Translations under genes and position numbers: made by a program | Shown here: positions 1-10,630 of the stretch, one piece after another | How positions within the stretch are numbered: position 1 is the first letter of the stretch | Layout: each line of letters starts with the position of its first letter | DNA from: Lepraria neglecta | Taxonomy: Eukaryota; Ascomycota; Lecanoromycetes; Lecanorales; Stereocaulaceae | Length of the DNA: 64,000 bases | Assembly (NCBI GenBank): GCA_033220425.1 | Contig: CM065646.1 | Coordinates: 627,501 to 691,500 of the forward strand | Direction: 5' to 3' | The notes under the pieces: generated by a model | What the model was told of the DNA's origin: nothing | The model's database searches: none | What the model saw: the letters and a program-made list of their open reading frames with translations, nothing else

Positions 1-851
1 CCGCTTATTGAGCGCAAAAAATCCAGACGGAACCCTACTCAGTCTGAATTATATTGCATCGGAGCTCTATGATAACTTAAATGCTGCGCAAGTGACTGTT
101 GCAGTCACCCTTACGTACATCATTTATCATCTCAGTGAAAACCCTATATGGCAGATTAAGATCCGCGACGAGATACTTGGCCTGCAGAGCGAAGTCAACG
201 GGTTTCCTTCTTTCGCTAGCATCAATACTGCGCCCATCCTCGATGCTTTCATCCGCGAAGTCTACCGCGTCAACCCTGGAACAGGCGGACACGCTGAGAG
301 GGCCGTACCCGATGGCGGAAAGATGTACGACGGTATATACATACCTGAAGGAGTAAGACTGTCCCCTGCAAGCCTTCTTCAATCCCAACTTTCAGCCGGC
401 AAACAGATTCGACTGACAACGCCGCTAGGTCCGCGTGACAGCCTCAACCATTGCTCTACACCAGGACGTCACCGTATTCCCCTCTCCCGGCGCGTTCGAC
501 CCTGACCGCTGGCTCGAGAAACCCCCCGAACAAGCGCGCACGCTCGACAGAAGCCTGATCCCATTCGGCTACGGAGCGCGAATTTGTGCCGGTAAATTAT
601 TTGCGACAATGGAGATTAAGCTGCTCATCGCGCGTTTGTATGTAAGGTACAGGACGCGGGTTGACCCTTTCTCTAAGACGACGCGGCAATCAATGGTCCA
701 GTGCGCTACCCACGATTCCGTCCCGAGAGGTCTAAGATGCGACGTGTCTTTCCAACCGCTCAAGCAGGGCAATAAAGGAGTCGAACACACGTGCAGATCG
801 GAACAAAGCCCAAGGACTAACGAGAAGTGGAGTTTTCCCCAGACCAAGTAG
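1..851 (+). CDS. Cytochrome P450 monooxygenase, 3' part
   Basis: A haem-thiolate monooxygenase, normally anchored in the ER and fed electrons by P450 reductase. The 5' end lies outside the window. Two exons fit: up to 352 and from 429, with intron 353-428 (GTAAGA donor, CTGAC branch site at 413-417, CTAG acceptor). The join restores YIPEG-VRVTASTIALHQD in frame. Visible landmarks are an I-helix region (NAAQVTVAVTLTYIIY), the ExxR helix (EVYR), a PxxFDPDRW segment and the haem loop FGYGARICAGK with its cysteine ligand (FxxGxRxCxG complete). The natural C-terminus should fall near 770. The frame instead runs about 26 residues further to TAG at 849-851, into the flank of the truncated reductase, as if a deletion removed the original end. 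It resembles fungal benzoate- or pisatin-hydroxylase-like P450s rather than the CYP505 fusion type; the family is not assigned. Confidence 0.8.
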
Positions 852-2571
852 CGATCTTTATGATGGCAACATTCGGCGAAGGCAAACCCACAGACAATGC
901 CCAGGATGTCTACAACTTCATTACAACTGAAGCATTCAGCCAAGGCGGAACAACGAGCGATAATCCCCTTTGCAATATGAGCTATGTGATGTTCGGCCTG
1001 GGAAACAGCACCTATGAGCATTTCAGCGCCGTTCCCACAAGATTGACGGTCTTTTGGAAAAACTTGGTGCGCAGCGGCTTTCCTAGACTGGTCAGGGAGA
1101 CGATGGAGAGAGAACGACAGAGGAGGACTTTCTGGCTTGGAGAGAGCCTATGTGGACTGCACTGATGAAGACTATCAATCTTACGGAACGCAAATCGGTT
1201 TACGAGCCTGTCTGCAATGTTACGGAAAAGCACAATTTGAGCGCGCAGTCACCTTCGATTTAACTTGGCGAGCCAAACTCGTTACGGCTCAAAGGCGAGA
1301 TGAAAGCACCATTCAGCTCGCACAACCCTTCTTTTGCACCAATCATCGACTCCCAAGAGATTTTCAATGTGCCGGATCGGAATTGCATGCATGTCGAAAT
1401 CAGTCTTCGGTCTCCTCTCGAAGCCTGACACCGTCATCGATTCAAAAGGCGTCGAGCGAACGGCTAAGGTCTCATTTCCAGTTCCCACTATATATGATAC
1501 TGTTGTAAGATACCGCCTCGAGATCTGCGTGCCAGTATCCCGACAATTCGTACACACCCTCGCTAGTTTTGCTCCCAGCGAAGCCGCCAAATCAGAGATG
1601 ATCAAATTGGGCGCAGACAAAGAGTATTTCCATTACAAAGTTACAGGCCGCCATCTCAACCTCGTTCAAACTCTCGAAGCTGTCGGAGGATGCAGCAGCA
1701 TTTGGTCCACCGTCCCATTCACAATCCTCATCGAAGGTCTCCTAGCCCTCTAACCACTCCGCTACTCTATGTCCTTATCCTTACTAGTACACAAAGATAG
1801 CCTGACGATAACAACGAAAGCCGAATCAATCCAAATCGGCGAGCCAGGTCTCGCATTTAAAGGAGTTACAACCAACTACCTCTTAGCTTTACAACAAGAG
1901 CACAACCGCACAAAAACGCCAGATCCATGTTCTCTAACCTACCAAACTCACGGACCGAGAGACAGCTACGATGGCGTCCGCATCCCGATGTACATCGGAC
2001 CCTCGACAATGAGACTCCCAAGAGACCCAACGACGCCTATTATTATGGTCGTTCCATGGACGGGTGTAGCTCCCTTCCCTAGCTTCGTGCAAGAGCATGC
2101 CGCGTTAGCGAAGGCGGGAGAGAAAGTTGGGAAGACGACTCTATTTTGTGGCTGCAGAAAGCAGAATGAGGATTTCATCTATAAAAAAGATTGAGAGGTA
2201 AGTCCTTCTATCCCTCCACCCTTTCCCAACTCCACCAACTAACCAACCCCCACTCACCCTCACACCATAAACAGGAGTACAAATCCGCCCTCTCCGACTC
2301 CTTCACGACGATCACCGCCTTCTCGCGCGCCAAAACTAAAAAGCACTACGTACGAGACAACCTTGCCCTCCACGCCAAAGAAGTCAATACGCTTTTGGAA
2401 AATAAAAGAGCGTATTTCTATGTCTGTAGTGTTGCGAGTATGGCTAAGGATGTTAGTAATTTGCTTGAGAAATTGATTGCGGAGCAGAGGGGTATAGAGT
2501 ACGATGTAGCTGAGGAGATTATTAAGGGGATGAGGGGTGTGGGGTTGTATCAGGAAGATGCTTGGTCTTAG
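815..2571 (+). pseudogene. NADPH-cytochrome P450 reductase, broken
   Basis: A relic of the two-flavin reductase that passes electrons from NADPH to ER P450s. The order of conserved blocks matches the family: FMN-domain ATFGEGKPTDNAQDVYNF and FGLGNSTYEHF near 870-1020, connecting-domain RKSVYEPVCNVTEKHNL near 1190, FAD-domain VSRQFVHTLASFAPSEAAKS near 1530-1600, GVTTNYLLAL near 1862, the NADP-binding region PIIMVVPWTGVAPF near 2037, and a C-terminal YQEDAWS. The membrane anchor and first FMN loop are missing, so the copy starts abruptly about 45 bp after the P450. The reading frame shifts several times and carries internal stops, including TGA in place of the expected TGG just before a still-recognisable intron at about 2197-2273 (GTAAGT...ACAG). 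It is a P450-linked reductase paralogue rather than the housekeeping copy, which should be intact elsewhere. Confidence 0.85.
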
Positions 2572-2928
2572 GTGTTTGTGGGGAGGATGTTTTTATTCGT
2601 GGAGGTTACTGAAGGGAATAGAAGTGGGTGGTTTTATTGCATTATCGGCGTTGATGGGTTAAGGGGGGCACTGTAATTAGATGATGTATAAGCAATTTTG
2701 TTACTCAAGCTTTTTTGATGTAAAAGCAATTTTGGTGGTAGACAATCAAGATAAATTCCAAATTACCGTAGTCAGTCAAGTTATAACAGTACGTCATCAT
2801 CCGACTCTAACCCTTAGAATTTTACAATTCCAGCTTCACATACTCTTTGAAATAAGATTTCGTTATTGCTAGCACAACAATTTTGCGAATCCCAGGCTCT
2901 AAACTCCTCTAAATGCACACAAGGAAAT
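2572..2928. other. AT-rich spacer, nothing recognised
   Basis: About 360 bp between the reductase relic and the first dehydrogenase relic. I see no coding pattern, RNA gene or repeat structure here. Confidence 0.6.
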
Positions 2929-3860
2929 CTAACCCCCATCAACAACCATACTCGTCCCCGTAATATAACTACTCCGATCACTAGCTAAAAACACAACCGC
3001 ATCCATAATCTCCTACGGCCGGGCCAGCCTCCCCATCGGCGCATTATTAATCTACCAATCCAACTTCTCCCCCATATCAATTAGTACACTTTTCTCAGGT
3101 CTCCTCACTCCTTTCCTATATACTCAAGGAGCGCAAGCTTACCAAAACTCGATACTCAGGACTCAACAACAACATATCCACAAACCCAGGGCAAACAGCA
3201 TTAACTCTAATCCCCCTCTTCGCACAATCCAGCGCATCCGTCTTCACCAAGCCCATAACGCCATACTTCAAAATAGCATACAGCCCGTCTTCAGGCATAG
3301 CGAGCAGGCCGAGGATGGAGCAGACTTCGACGATCGAGCAGCGGGAGGGACCACGTCCTCGTCTGAGCGTGCTTGTTACTTAGCCATTCATTTGAGAGTT
3401 ATAGGGATAGGGGAGGGTAGAGGGTGGAGGGACGCACAGGGAAGCCGGCAGAAGTTCTTGCTTCGCGTAACCCTCAATTCCTCCCGCTGAAAAAACTACA
3501 ACCCCTCAAATTAATCCCCAGCACTCCATCGAAATCGCTCGTTAGGGGAATCACTTGTGCCCTTAAACGGGCTCGCAATAGCTGCATTATCAACTGCATA
3601 GTCGATTCTGCTGAACTTCTCGACGGCCTTTTTGAAGCCTTCTTGTACCTCGCTTTCGGATTAGAGGTTCAGGATCACGGGGAAGAAGTTGACGGAAGGG
3701 AATTGGTCTTTTAGGAGAGATGTAGTGGAGTCGAGGCCGGCTTGGAAGATGTCGAGGCCGATTATGCGTGTGCAGCCGTCGCGGGCGAGTTGGAGGACGC
3801 AGGCTCGGCCTATGGAGGCGCCGGCGCGGGTTATGAAGGCCAGGCTGGTGATATGTTAGA
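2929..3860 (-). pseudogene. Short-chain dehydrogenase/reductase, broken (copy 1)
   Basis: A relic of a Rossmann-fold NAD(P)-dependent oxidoreductase, read on the minus strand. Its parts are in order. An N-terminal glycine-rich loop (TRAGASIGRACVLQLARDG, with G replaced by R in the TGxxxGxG motif) lies near 3790-3850. The active-site Tyr-x3-Lys is YAILK, followed by RGIRVNAVCPGFVD near 3190-3285. The C-terminal block DAVVFLASDRSSYITGTS and a final VDGG precede a stop at 2929. The frame is interrupted by stops (one at INNAPMGRLARP, where Gln would precede and Glu would follow) and by frame changes. Together with the neighbouring P450, reductase and second dehydrogenase it looks like the remains of an oxidative gene cluster. 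Confidence 0.75.
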
Positions 3861-4289
3861 GAGACGTTTTGTGCTGCAAGGAGATTCTCAAGGTCGGCTT
3901 ACCCTGGTAAATCCAAGCCCATGCTGAGTCTAGAGCGGAGTTGGTTGGGATTGGATGAATTGTAGCTGCCTCACGGTAACAGCAGCTCGCGCTGCAGCAC
4001 TGCTGTGATATAGCCATAGCAGTGGCACGACCCGTGAACATCGTGGGATGAGTACGGGCGGACTTTGAGTTTGTGGTGACTTTTGGAGGGGGTCCAAACC
4101 GTAAAATCGGACCGCAATTGTGGAGACCGGACTGATTATAAATAGAGGAGCGAAGCCAGAAAACGGTTCTCGTGCATTTGATCTTCCTTATCTATACAGC
4201 CCCCTGAGGAAAGGCGGCCGAGGCTAACGTGCTATGGTTCGGAAATGCTTGCTATGACGATGTGTAAGAGAATGGGTACCAAGGAATTC

Positions 4290-5237
4290 TCAAAGCATTA
4301 TGCCAACCAAGAAACCACCATCAACCGCAATATTTTGCCCAGTGACCCATGACGTCTCGTCTGTACACAGGAAAACGACCATGTTCGCGACATCTGAAGG
4401 CTCGCCCAACCTTGGCCAGGGCGTTATCTTACGCATCTCTCTAATGATTGCTGGGTCTCGGAAGTTGGTGCTCGCCTGAGCTGTCTTCACAACCCCGGGG
4501 CAGACAGCGTTTGATGTTGATACTGTGTTTCTCATTAGTACGGTTCCACAGCTTGATATTAGAGCGAGAAGGGGTACCTGTCTTTGGCGTGATCCAGCGC
4601 CACGTTCTTGGTCAACATTCTCACAGCTGCTTTACTGGCCGCGTAGGTTGCTTCTCGACGGATGACAGAGATACCAGCAGCCGAGGAGATATTCACAATT
4701 CGACCTCTTGCCCCAGAAACCGCGTCTATGGGTTGCTTGATAAATTGTTTGATGGCTTCTCGCATAGCTGTCGCACAGCCCTTGCCATTGACAGCCATCA
4801 TGATATCCCACTCCTCATCTGTCTCTTCTATAAATTCACGAAGAGGCCACCAAATACCCGCGTTATTGATCAAAATATCGAGCTTCGAGGATGTCTTACT
4901 AATTTGTCAGTACACTTGGATTTCTGAAGGGCACCTCAGGCTCCAAGATACCTTGATAGTAAACTTGATCAGAGCAAAGATACCGGCGGTTTTCCCCATA
5001 TTACATTTTGCGTAGAAATTTTTTCCGCCGTTGTTGTTGATAATGGTATGTGTGGGAATGGCTCTGTCCTCCTCGAAAACGTGCTACGCACATTACTCTA
5101 TCAAATCCGAGCAGACGACGTACGCACCCTCGCGTGCCAAGGCTAGGAAGACCCATACCAGACGATGCGCCTGTTACGATGGCAACTCGTCCATGTAGCC
5201 GACCAGATCCGTCAACTTTGTAAGTGGTAGGGGCCAT
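4290..5237 (-). pseudogene. Short-chain dehydrogenase/reductase (copy 2), two apparent frameshifts
   Basis: A classical SDR of about 270 residues with four exons on the minus strand, starting at MAPTTYKVDGSGRLHGRVAI (5237). The cofactor loop is TGASSGMG, the NNAG motif is LDILINNAGIWWP near 4850, the catalytic serine region is GRIVNISSAAG, the active-site YAASK is near 4640, and the C-terminus is TGQNIAVDGGF. Introns with normal splice ends can be placed between these blocks. Two single-base discrepancies interrupt the frame: one after GMGLPS near 5140, where LAREGAYVVCSDLIE continues in another frame, and one in an AAA run near 4520 just before NAVCPGVV. Either the gene is newly dead or the assembly has indels. 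It is much better preserved than copy 1, so the two decayed at different times. Confidence 0.75.
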
Positions 5238-5542
5238 GTTGGTATAGGAGGTTCGTGAATTTGTAGTGATGAGGAAAATGAGATGAGATCAAGGTATTGC
5301 AAAGGCTGTGGTCAAATGAAGAGTAAATATCAAATTCTTTAGCAGAGCATCGTACGCCAGTGAACCCAAGTGCTTAGTAAAAAAGAGTTCGGCGGAGAGA
5401 AGTGCTTTAGTGGGGGCGTGCATGTACGGAAGGTATTCGGTCTCCTGGGTCTAATCGTTTCAAGCCCCACCCGTTTCGCTCCTGCGTGGGGGCAATTGAT
5501 TGACTTTTCAGCAAGACGCGTGACATTGGAGATTGATCGCAT

Positions 5543-6260
5543 ATGATAGAGGTAGTTGCAGATTCAGTACTTCAAGCGACGAGAGGAGACCTGATATTCT
5601 CCCGTCAAAGTCTTGCATATGCACGAATAGACAAGTATCCTGGCAGCCTGAATTTGGCAATGTCTTCTTCCCCACAAGCCCTGCAGTTCATTCATGTACC
5701 TCACAGGCCTGTCCATAGCGATGTGGAGATAAACGATGATCTCGCTCCTGCACTGAGCACCCTGCTCAAGTGAGTTGTTCCTGGCTAATGGAACTTTGTT
5801 GTCGATTCATTGAGATCATCAGGAACTGATTCAGTCTCGGCATCCTGTATAGAGCACAAGGCTTGGTTGCAGCATGGCAAGGCAAAAGATACGAAGACCG
5901 CTTCACCCAGATCTTGATCCTTCTATGGGAAATCCTCGCATCAAGCCACGAATTCTTCACCAGTCCTGCATACAGACATTTTCATGATAAAATCCAGCCA
6001 GCCCTCAATGGCCGCAGCATAGTTTGGCAGTAACATGCGCTGGTCGGAACCAGCGACTTCGACAGCCTAGCTAGACTGAAGGCCATGGTAAAGGCACCGG
6101 CTATCGAAATTGCGTTGACGAAGGTCATCGAAGGGACAATATCCGGATACTACGATATCTTCCGCTCGACTATAGGTCCTATCCTGGATGAAGAACCTGG
6201 ATGTAACGGCTGGTGGTCAGTCCGCAAGTGGAAAATCCGCAACTTCAGATATTGCTAGAG
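5543..6260 (+). pseudogene. Unrecognised coding remnant
   Basis: A first segment begins MIEVVADSVLQATRGDLIF and stays open to about 5772, where CAA is followed by a good donor (GTGAGT). After a plausible acceptor near 5838 the reading LGILYRAQGLVAAWQGKRYE continues, with coding-like composition, to IQPALNGRSIVWQ. It is then broken by a stop near 6030, although related-looking codons follow (LKAMVKAPAIEIALTKVIEG). I do not recognise the family. The 305 bp to the left (5238-5542), between this and the dehydrogenase, show no feature. Confidence 0.4.
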
Positions 6261-6886
6261 AATTGGAAGTCAGTAGATGTGAGTTCTTTCTCTTTTCTTG
6301 CACGCATGTGCGCTTCATATTTGTTGCAGGGCTCCAGATCGAGTTGTCAATCTCTCTCTGACGAAAGCTAATTCCGAACAGCGTAGGCACATCATTACGA
6401 ATTCGAGAAGCGGCCGTCATTTCAAAAGTTTATTGTTGCACTCTCAGATTACTATGGGGAGTATGTAATCCCCACACATGTTGTGGAGCTGAAGCCAATA
6501 TTCTAGAAGTCTCGAAGGGGGACTGATGAGGCCTGGGGTGTAATCCAATACAATACCTCGGATTTCTGCTCTAACTTTGGAACCCCAAAGATCAATATAC
6601 CAGGCATCATAGTAATAGAATGCCAGTAATATCAACCCTGTATGATAGCTGGTCTTCATTGAAGGGGAGATGCAAGAGGGAGAGAGACACAATTAGCTTC
6701 TCAATTAAGGAAATAGAATCTAGAGTCTTGAAAATCAAGACAGCATAAGAGGCGCCCAGTTATCCTCGGTGGGAGAGCTATACATTCTCATCATTGCAGA
6801 AGGGTGTACAAGGTCTAGTGGGATTGCTTGGTAAATTACAAAAGTTCCTATTGCCGCCTAGACTACTGCCGAGACTGCTGCCTATA
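6261..6886. other. Spacer, nothing recognised
   Basis: AT-leaning sequence up to the left end of the pogo-derived element. The short open frames lack homology-like motifs or splice support. Confidence 0.5.
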
Positions 6887-7870
6887 GAAGGGTTCACCCC
6901 TCAATGAGGCACGCTAAATACGCTAATAATGCTTATATATGCAGATATTTAGGTAATTATGTTATCGCTACTACTGCAGAATCATGATATTCATGTTGTC
7001 GCTTTATAGGTCTTCTTTATCTGCCTCCTATGCCTACTAGTATATTGCTCCGCATGCTCCGCTTGCTTCATATACTCAGCATACTCCATATGCTCCACTT
7101 GCTCCATGTAATGCAGACCACGCTTGCCAACCCGTGATATAACTATCAATTGCGGCCTTCTAACTCGTTTCCTTGGTGTTGGAGGCTTCGGAGGTACGAA
7201 AAGCTCAGGGCCTATCCGCATAAGGTAATTGACCTCCTTATTATATATCCTCTCCTTTTCCTTCTTATACTTATTATACTCCTGAGTCTCCTTCTCTTAA
7301 ACCTTAGTCGCGGCCTTCTGCTCACATTCTTTAACTATATCTAGGTTTATAATCCGAGCATTACCGTAATAAGCTACTAACCTATTTGCCTTCTCCTTCC
7401 GTCGTCGATTGAGCTCTATAGACCGTGTTTGTTCAACCTGAGGCGGCCAACCCCATGCTTGGAGACGGAGGATCTATATAGCAATTGCTTGTTCTTCTTC
7501 AGGCGTCAATCGTTGTCGTTTCTCGCCATCCTGCTTCTTCGTAGCTTGCCCATAGATATAACGATCTAACGCGCCCTTTGCTAAGCTATACTGACGTATA
7601 GCCTTGCGTATCGAGAGGGTTCCTTCAGAGGTATTCCAGTTATTATAAGCGAGTTCTAAACGGACCTCCTTTAGCAAATCCAGAGGGTCTTGAGGCGCTA
7701 TGTGAGGTGGAACAGGGTCCTGAGACGTGGTATTGATAGTGGGAGGCATAATTGATAGCTATATAGGCTTTTGGGTATTGATATGTAGGTGAATACTATT
7801 CGATAAAAAATGCTGCTTACTAAGCAAATGCCTCATTGAGGGGTTTGCCTCATTGGGGGGTGAACCCTTC
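6887..7870 (-). mobile_element. Non-autonomous Fot1/pogo derivative, catalytic domain deleted
   Basis: A 984-bp DNA transposon bounded by TA target duplications (6885-6886 and 7871-7872). The terminal inverted repeats begin GAAGGGTTCACCCC and match over about 25 bp with one mismatch. Inside, on the minus strand, are the N-terminal DNA-binding part of a pogo-type transposase (7474-7749) and a basic tail rich in NRRRKEK and PRKRVRRPQ (about 6991-7420). The DDE domain that should lie between them is absent: the sequence passes from WGWPPQVEQ directly into the tail. It could move only with a transposase supplied in trans. The same terminal sequence bounds the small element at 43262-43442. Confidence 0.8.
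7474..7749 (-). pseudogene. Pogo-type transposase N-terminal HTH fragment
   Basis: About 91 residues starting MPPTINTTSQ. The Psq/CENP-B-like helix-turn-helix is visible as IRKAIRQYSLAKGALDRYIY at roughly residues 45-65, followed by RQRLTPEEEQAI, which is the usual boundary before the second DNA-binding module of Fot1/pogo transposases. The frame stops just before an I-x-RLQAWGWPPQVEQ block that remains readable in another frame. No catalytic residues are present. Confidence 0.7.
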
Positions 7871-8043
7871 TAAGGCACAAATCTGGAAACTCTCTACCTT
7901 AGGTATTTTCCTCTACATACCTAGGTACATACCGGGCGCAGATACGAAGGGCAACATTCTGACCCGCCGACGCTCAAACTCCCCTTGCCTAATTTACCTG
8001 AAGACTTGCGCTTCTTTCCAACAATTCCCCGCAATCCTCCAAT

Positions 8044-8730
8044 ATGGCCAGCCTCCTCAGGGCGATCTTCCCATGCCTCCCAATTGGCAGCGGCGAGCGC
8101 CGCATCCAACTTCCTGCGGAAACAGCGAAATACCAGCACATTTCCGAAAAGGCCGCTCTCCAACCCTCCACACGTGGCGGTAAGAAGCCGAGACTACGCA
8201 GCAACGAGGCCGCCTCGTCCATCGTGTCCGCCATGTTGGACGCCGACAAAACTGGTCCCTCTCTAGATGCCACCATTCAGTCCCTCGTTCACCAAGCTGG
8301 CGGATGGTCCGAGTATCTGGCTACAAAGATTCTCACGGCGTTGAAGGCAGTCCTCAAGGCTGGAGAACAAATGAACCCGGCAATGCAAGAGGCGTATGAT
8401 AAGGCTTGCGAAGCTGCTAAGATGATTGAAGGATATGCAGCCGATCACCCTATTGCGACGGCAGTCTTCTGTACGGTCATTGCTCTGGGAGTCTTGGTAG
8501 TGTTGGCGCCTTACGCGCTGGAGTATTTAGGATAGTGAATTGGGACCGATTGAAGGTAAGTCTCGCTCCCTGTATCGGTTCCGATGACTAAGGTACACTG
8601 ACACTGTTATTTAATACAGGTACTTGGGCAGCCACGTGGCAGTCTACGTATAGGGGCTTGGTACCCAAAAAGTCATTATTTTCCTACTTCCAGAGGCTAG
8701 GTATGACGTGGAAGCATGTATGAGAGGACC
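8044..8730 (+). pseudogene. Interferon-induced 6-16 (IFI6/IFI27)-like membrane protein, C-terminal frameshift
   Basis: The open frame gives 163 residues starting MASLLRAIFPCLPIGSGERR, with AETAKYQHISEKAA near residue 26 and a single hydrophobic helix ATAVFCTVIALGVLVVLAPY near residues 138-157. The frame ends at 8535. The usual C-terminal signature of this fungal family follows in another frame: ELGPIEG, then an intron (GTAAGT near 8556 to TACAG near 8620), then TWAATWQSTYRGLVPKKS and LFSYFQRLGMTWK, ending about 8730. A loss of about two bases near 8532 explains the break. The family is small, hydrophobic and organelle- or ER-associated in animals; its fungal role is not established. The protein may still be made in truncated form. 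Confidence 0.6.
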
Positions 8731-9378
8731 AAATACTCTCCAACGGCTTAGGCTCCAATGGATGCGGTTGCCTGGGAGAGTGGCAACTGATGTAGTTGAC
8801 CAAAGGCAGAATTTTACTCATCGCTATCTTCTGTCTCTAAATCCTTCATTAAATGCTGCCTTGTTGCTGCCTTGTTACTCCCTTATAGTCCTCTACTGCT
8901 TTATTAATGCTCGTTTATACTCTCTCTTAAAGGGACCTTACTCCCCTTCTCGAACGGCAACGGTAATCAGCAATCTCAAGCTCGAGGTATATGTAATAGA
9001 TATAGGTAGAGATATATGTACGTGTATATCTCTGAGAATTTGGCTAAAATAAGTTGTAGTCTCATTAATATTTAATAAATATGAAAAGGTTAATTAGATT
9101 ATAAAAAGAGTAGGATATAAAGGTATAATGAGACTAAAAGAATAGCAGTGAAGGGCGACAAGGTCGAGGCTAGCCGGATATGGCACGCTTTACAGGAATG
9201 TAGTAATTCACCTGCATACTAACTACGCGCATGTTGATATCATCGCTGCCCGCTAGTCCCAATTCAACCTCCATCCTAACCCCGAGGCACATCTACACTC
9301 TACTAGTCCCACATCCTCTCATACGTCTCTACCCTCACCCTCTCCTCTTTTCCTAGACTCATCCCCGACCTCTCCAAA
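8731..9378. other. Spacer and promoter region
   Basis: T-rich and A-rich tracts (about 9050-9130) and C/T-rich sequence just before the next start, typical of fungal promoters. No gene is recognised. Confidence 0.5.
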
Positions 9379-10097
9379 ATGCCAGACCTTTCCCTCCTCT
9401 GGAGCCCCGCTCCCTACCACATCCTCAGGTCCTCCCTCTCCCCCCTTCCCTTCCCTTCCCTTCCCTCCCACTCCGCATCTCATTTCACTAACACCGCTTC
9501 TCATCCAGCTACGGCACCCTCCTCGGCTCCTCCCTCTACCAATCCTTCATAAACGGCGTAGTCTCCTACAAAGCCCTCCCACGCGCCCAGTTCGCGACCC
9601 TCCAATCCGCCCTCCTCCCCATCTACTTCGGCATGCAAACCGCGCTCCCCGCAATCCTAGCCCTAACCTATCCCGGCCTGAAAACCATATCGCCAATGGG
9701 AGGAAGTGCTGAAAGTAGTGGATTAATGGGGGTGTTGGAGCCGAGGAATAGGTGGAGCGTGTTGGTACCGCTTACAACTATGTTTGTATTGAGTGCGGTG
9801 AATTTCGTGTATATTGGCCCCACGACTACGGAGGTTATGAAGAAGAGGAAACATCAGGGTGAGTGCTGTCTACTTCAGACAGGTTGGAGATAAGCTGTGG
9901 TTGCTGACTATAGGGGTTTATATTGTGTAGAGACGAGAGATGGAAAGAAATATTTTGATCCAGGGCCGAAGTCCAAGGAGATGGAGAGGTTGAACAGGAC
10001 CTTTAGTCGGATGCATGGAGCGAGTGCGTTGACGAATTTGATAAGTCTGGGGGTGACTGTTTATTATGGATTCTTGCTAGCGGAGCGGTTTCAGTAA
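9379..10097 (+). CDS. TMEM205/DUF4149-like membrane protein
   Basis: Three exons (9379-9428, 9509-9858, 9931-10097) give 188 residues, and the exon lengths sum to a whole number of codons. The protein starts MPDLSLLWSPAPYHILSYGT and has several hydrophobic segments: LLGSSLYQSFINGVVSYKAL; ALLPIYFGMQTALPAILALT; WSVLVPLTTMFVLSAVNFVY; and a last one near SALTNLISLGVTVYYGFLLA. The second and third follow the TMEM205-type pattern, ending with PTTTEVMKKRKHQETRDGKK. The first intron has an atypical GTCCTC donor and contains a (TTCCC)n tract. The family is found in organelle or ER membranes; the reaction is unknown. Confidence 0.75.
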
Positions 10098-10630
10098 GGT
10101 CCAAGGATGAGAATTGTATATATGAGAGCATGCAGCATGATTCGAGAATAGATGGGTGCTACGTATTGTATCAGTGTAGTTTATGGCTCAATGGCCTCGC
10201 ATCTAGTGCTTTACTTCGCGCTCCTACCTCCTGTTTTGATGCATTTGACGCTCAGCAGCCGGCCAAAAGGGTAACATATCTGCTGATGCCCGTGTGCAAA
10301 TTGCTCCTCGTTCCAGAATATTACCTCCAAACTCAGCATACCCTTCGGGCGAAAGTTCGCGTAATTTTGGTGCATTGGGCTCTTGTCCTTCTCTATTCGT
10401 GGCTGTTGGCACTCAAATCCGCTTGGAAACTGGCACGTTATATGCATGTGCAGCATGTGAATAGTCCCAGCTGGCAAGTCCGGAGATGGAGAAGTCGTTG
10501 AAAAGTTATCCACACTATCTATCTGGAATAGAAGACTATTGAAGTGCCGCTCAAGACGAGTTTAAACCGAAAGGCACTCGTCAGAGTATATTGTGATGTG
10601 CCCTCGCATATCATAATCTCATGAATCACA
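10098..10630. other. 3' intergenic region, nothing recognised
   Basis: Between the stop of the TMEM205-like gene and the stop of the convergent splicing-protein gene. The open frames on both strands lack motifs. Confidence 0.5.

Noticed and set aside
1-2571. Natural P450-reductase fusion enzyme (CYP505 type)
   Set aside because: The haem-loop region does not look like CYP505, the reductase lacks its N-terminal part, and it has several stops and frame changes.
9440-9475. TTCCC/CT-rich tract as a regulatory element
   Set aside because: It lies inside the first intron of the TMEM205-like gene and looks like ordinary simple sequence.
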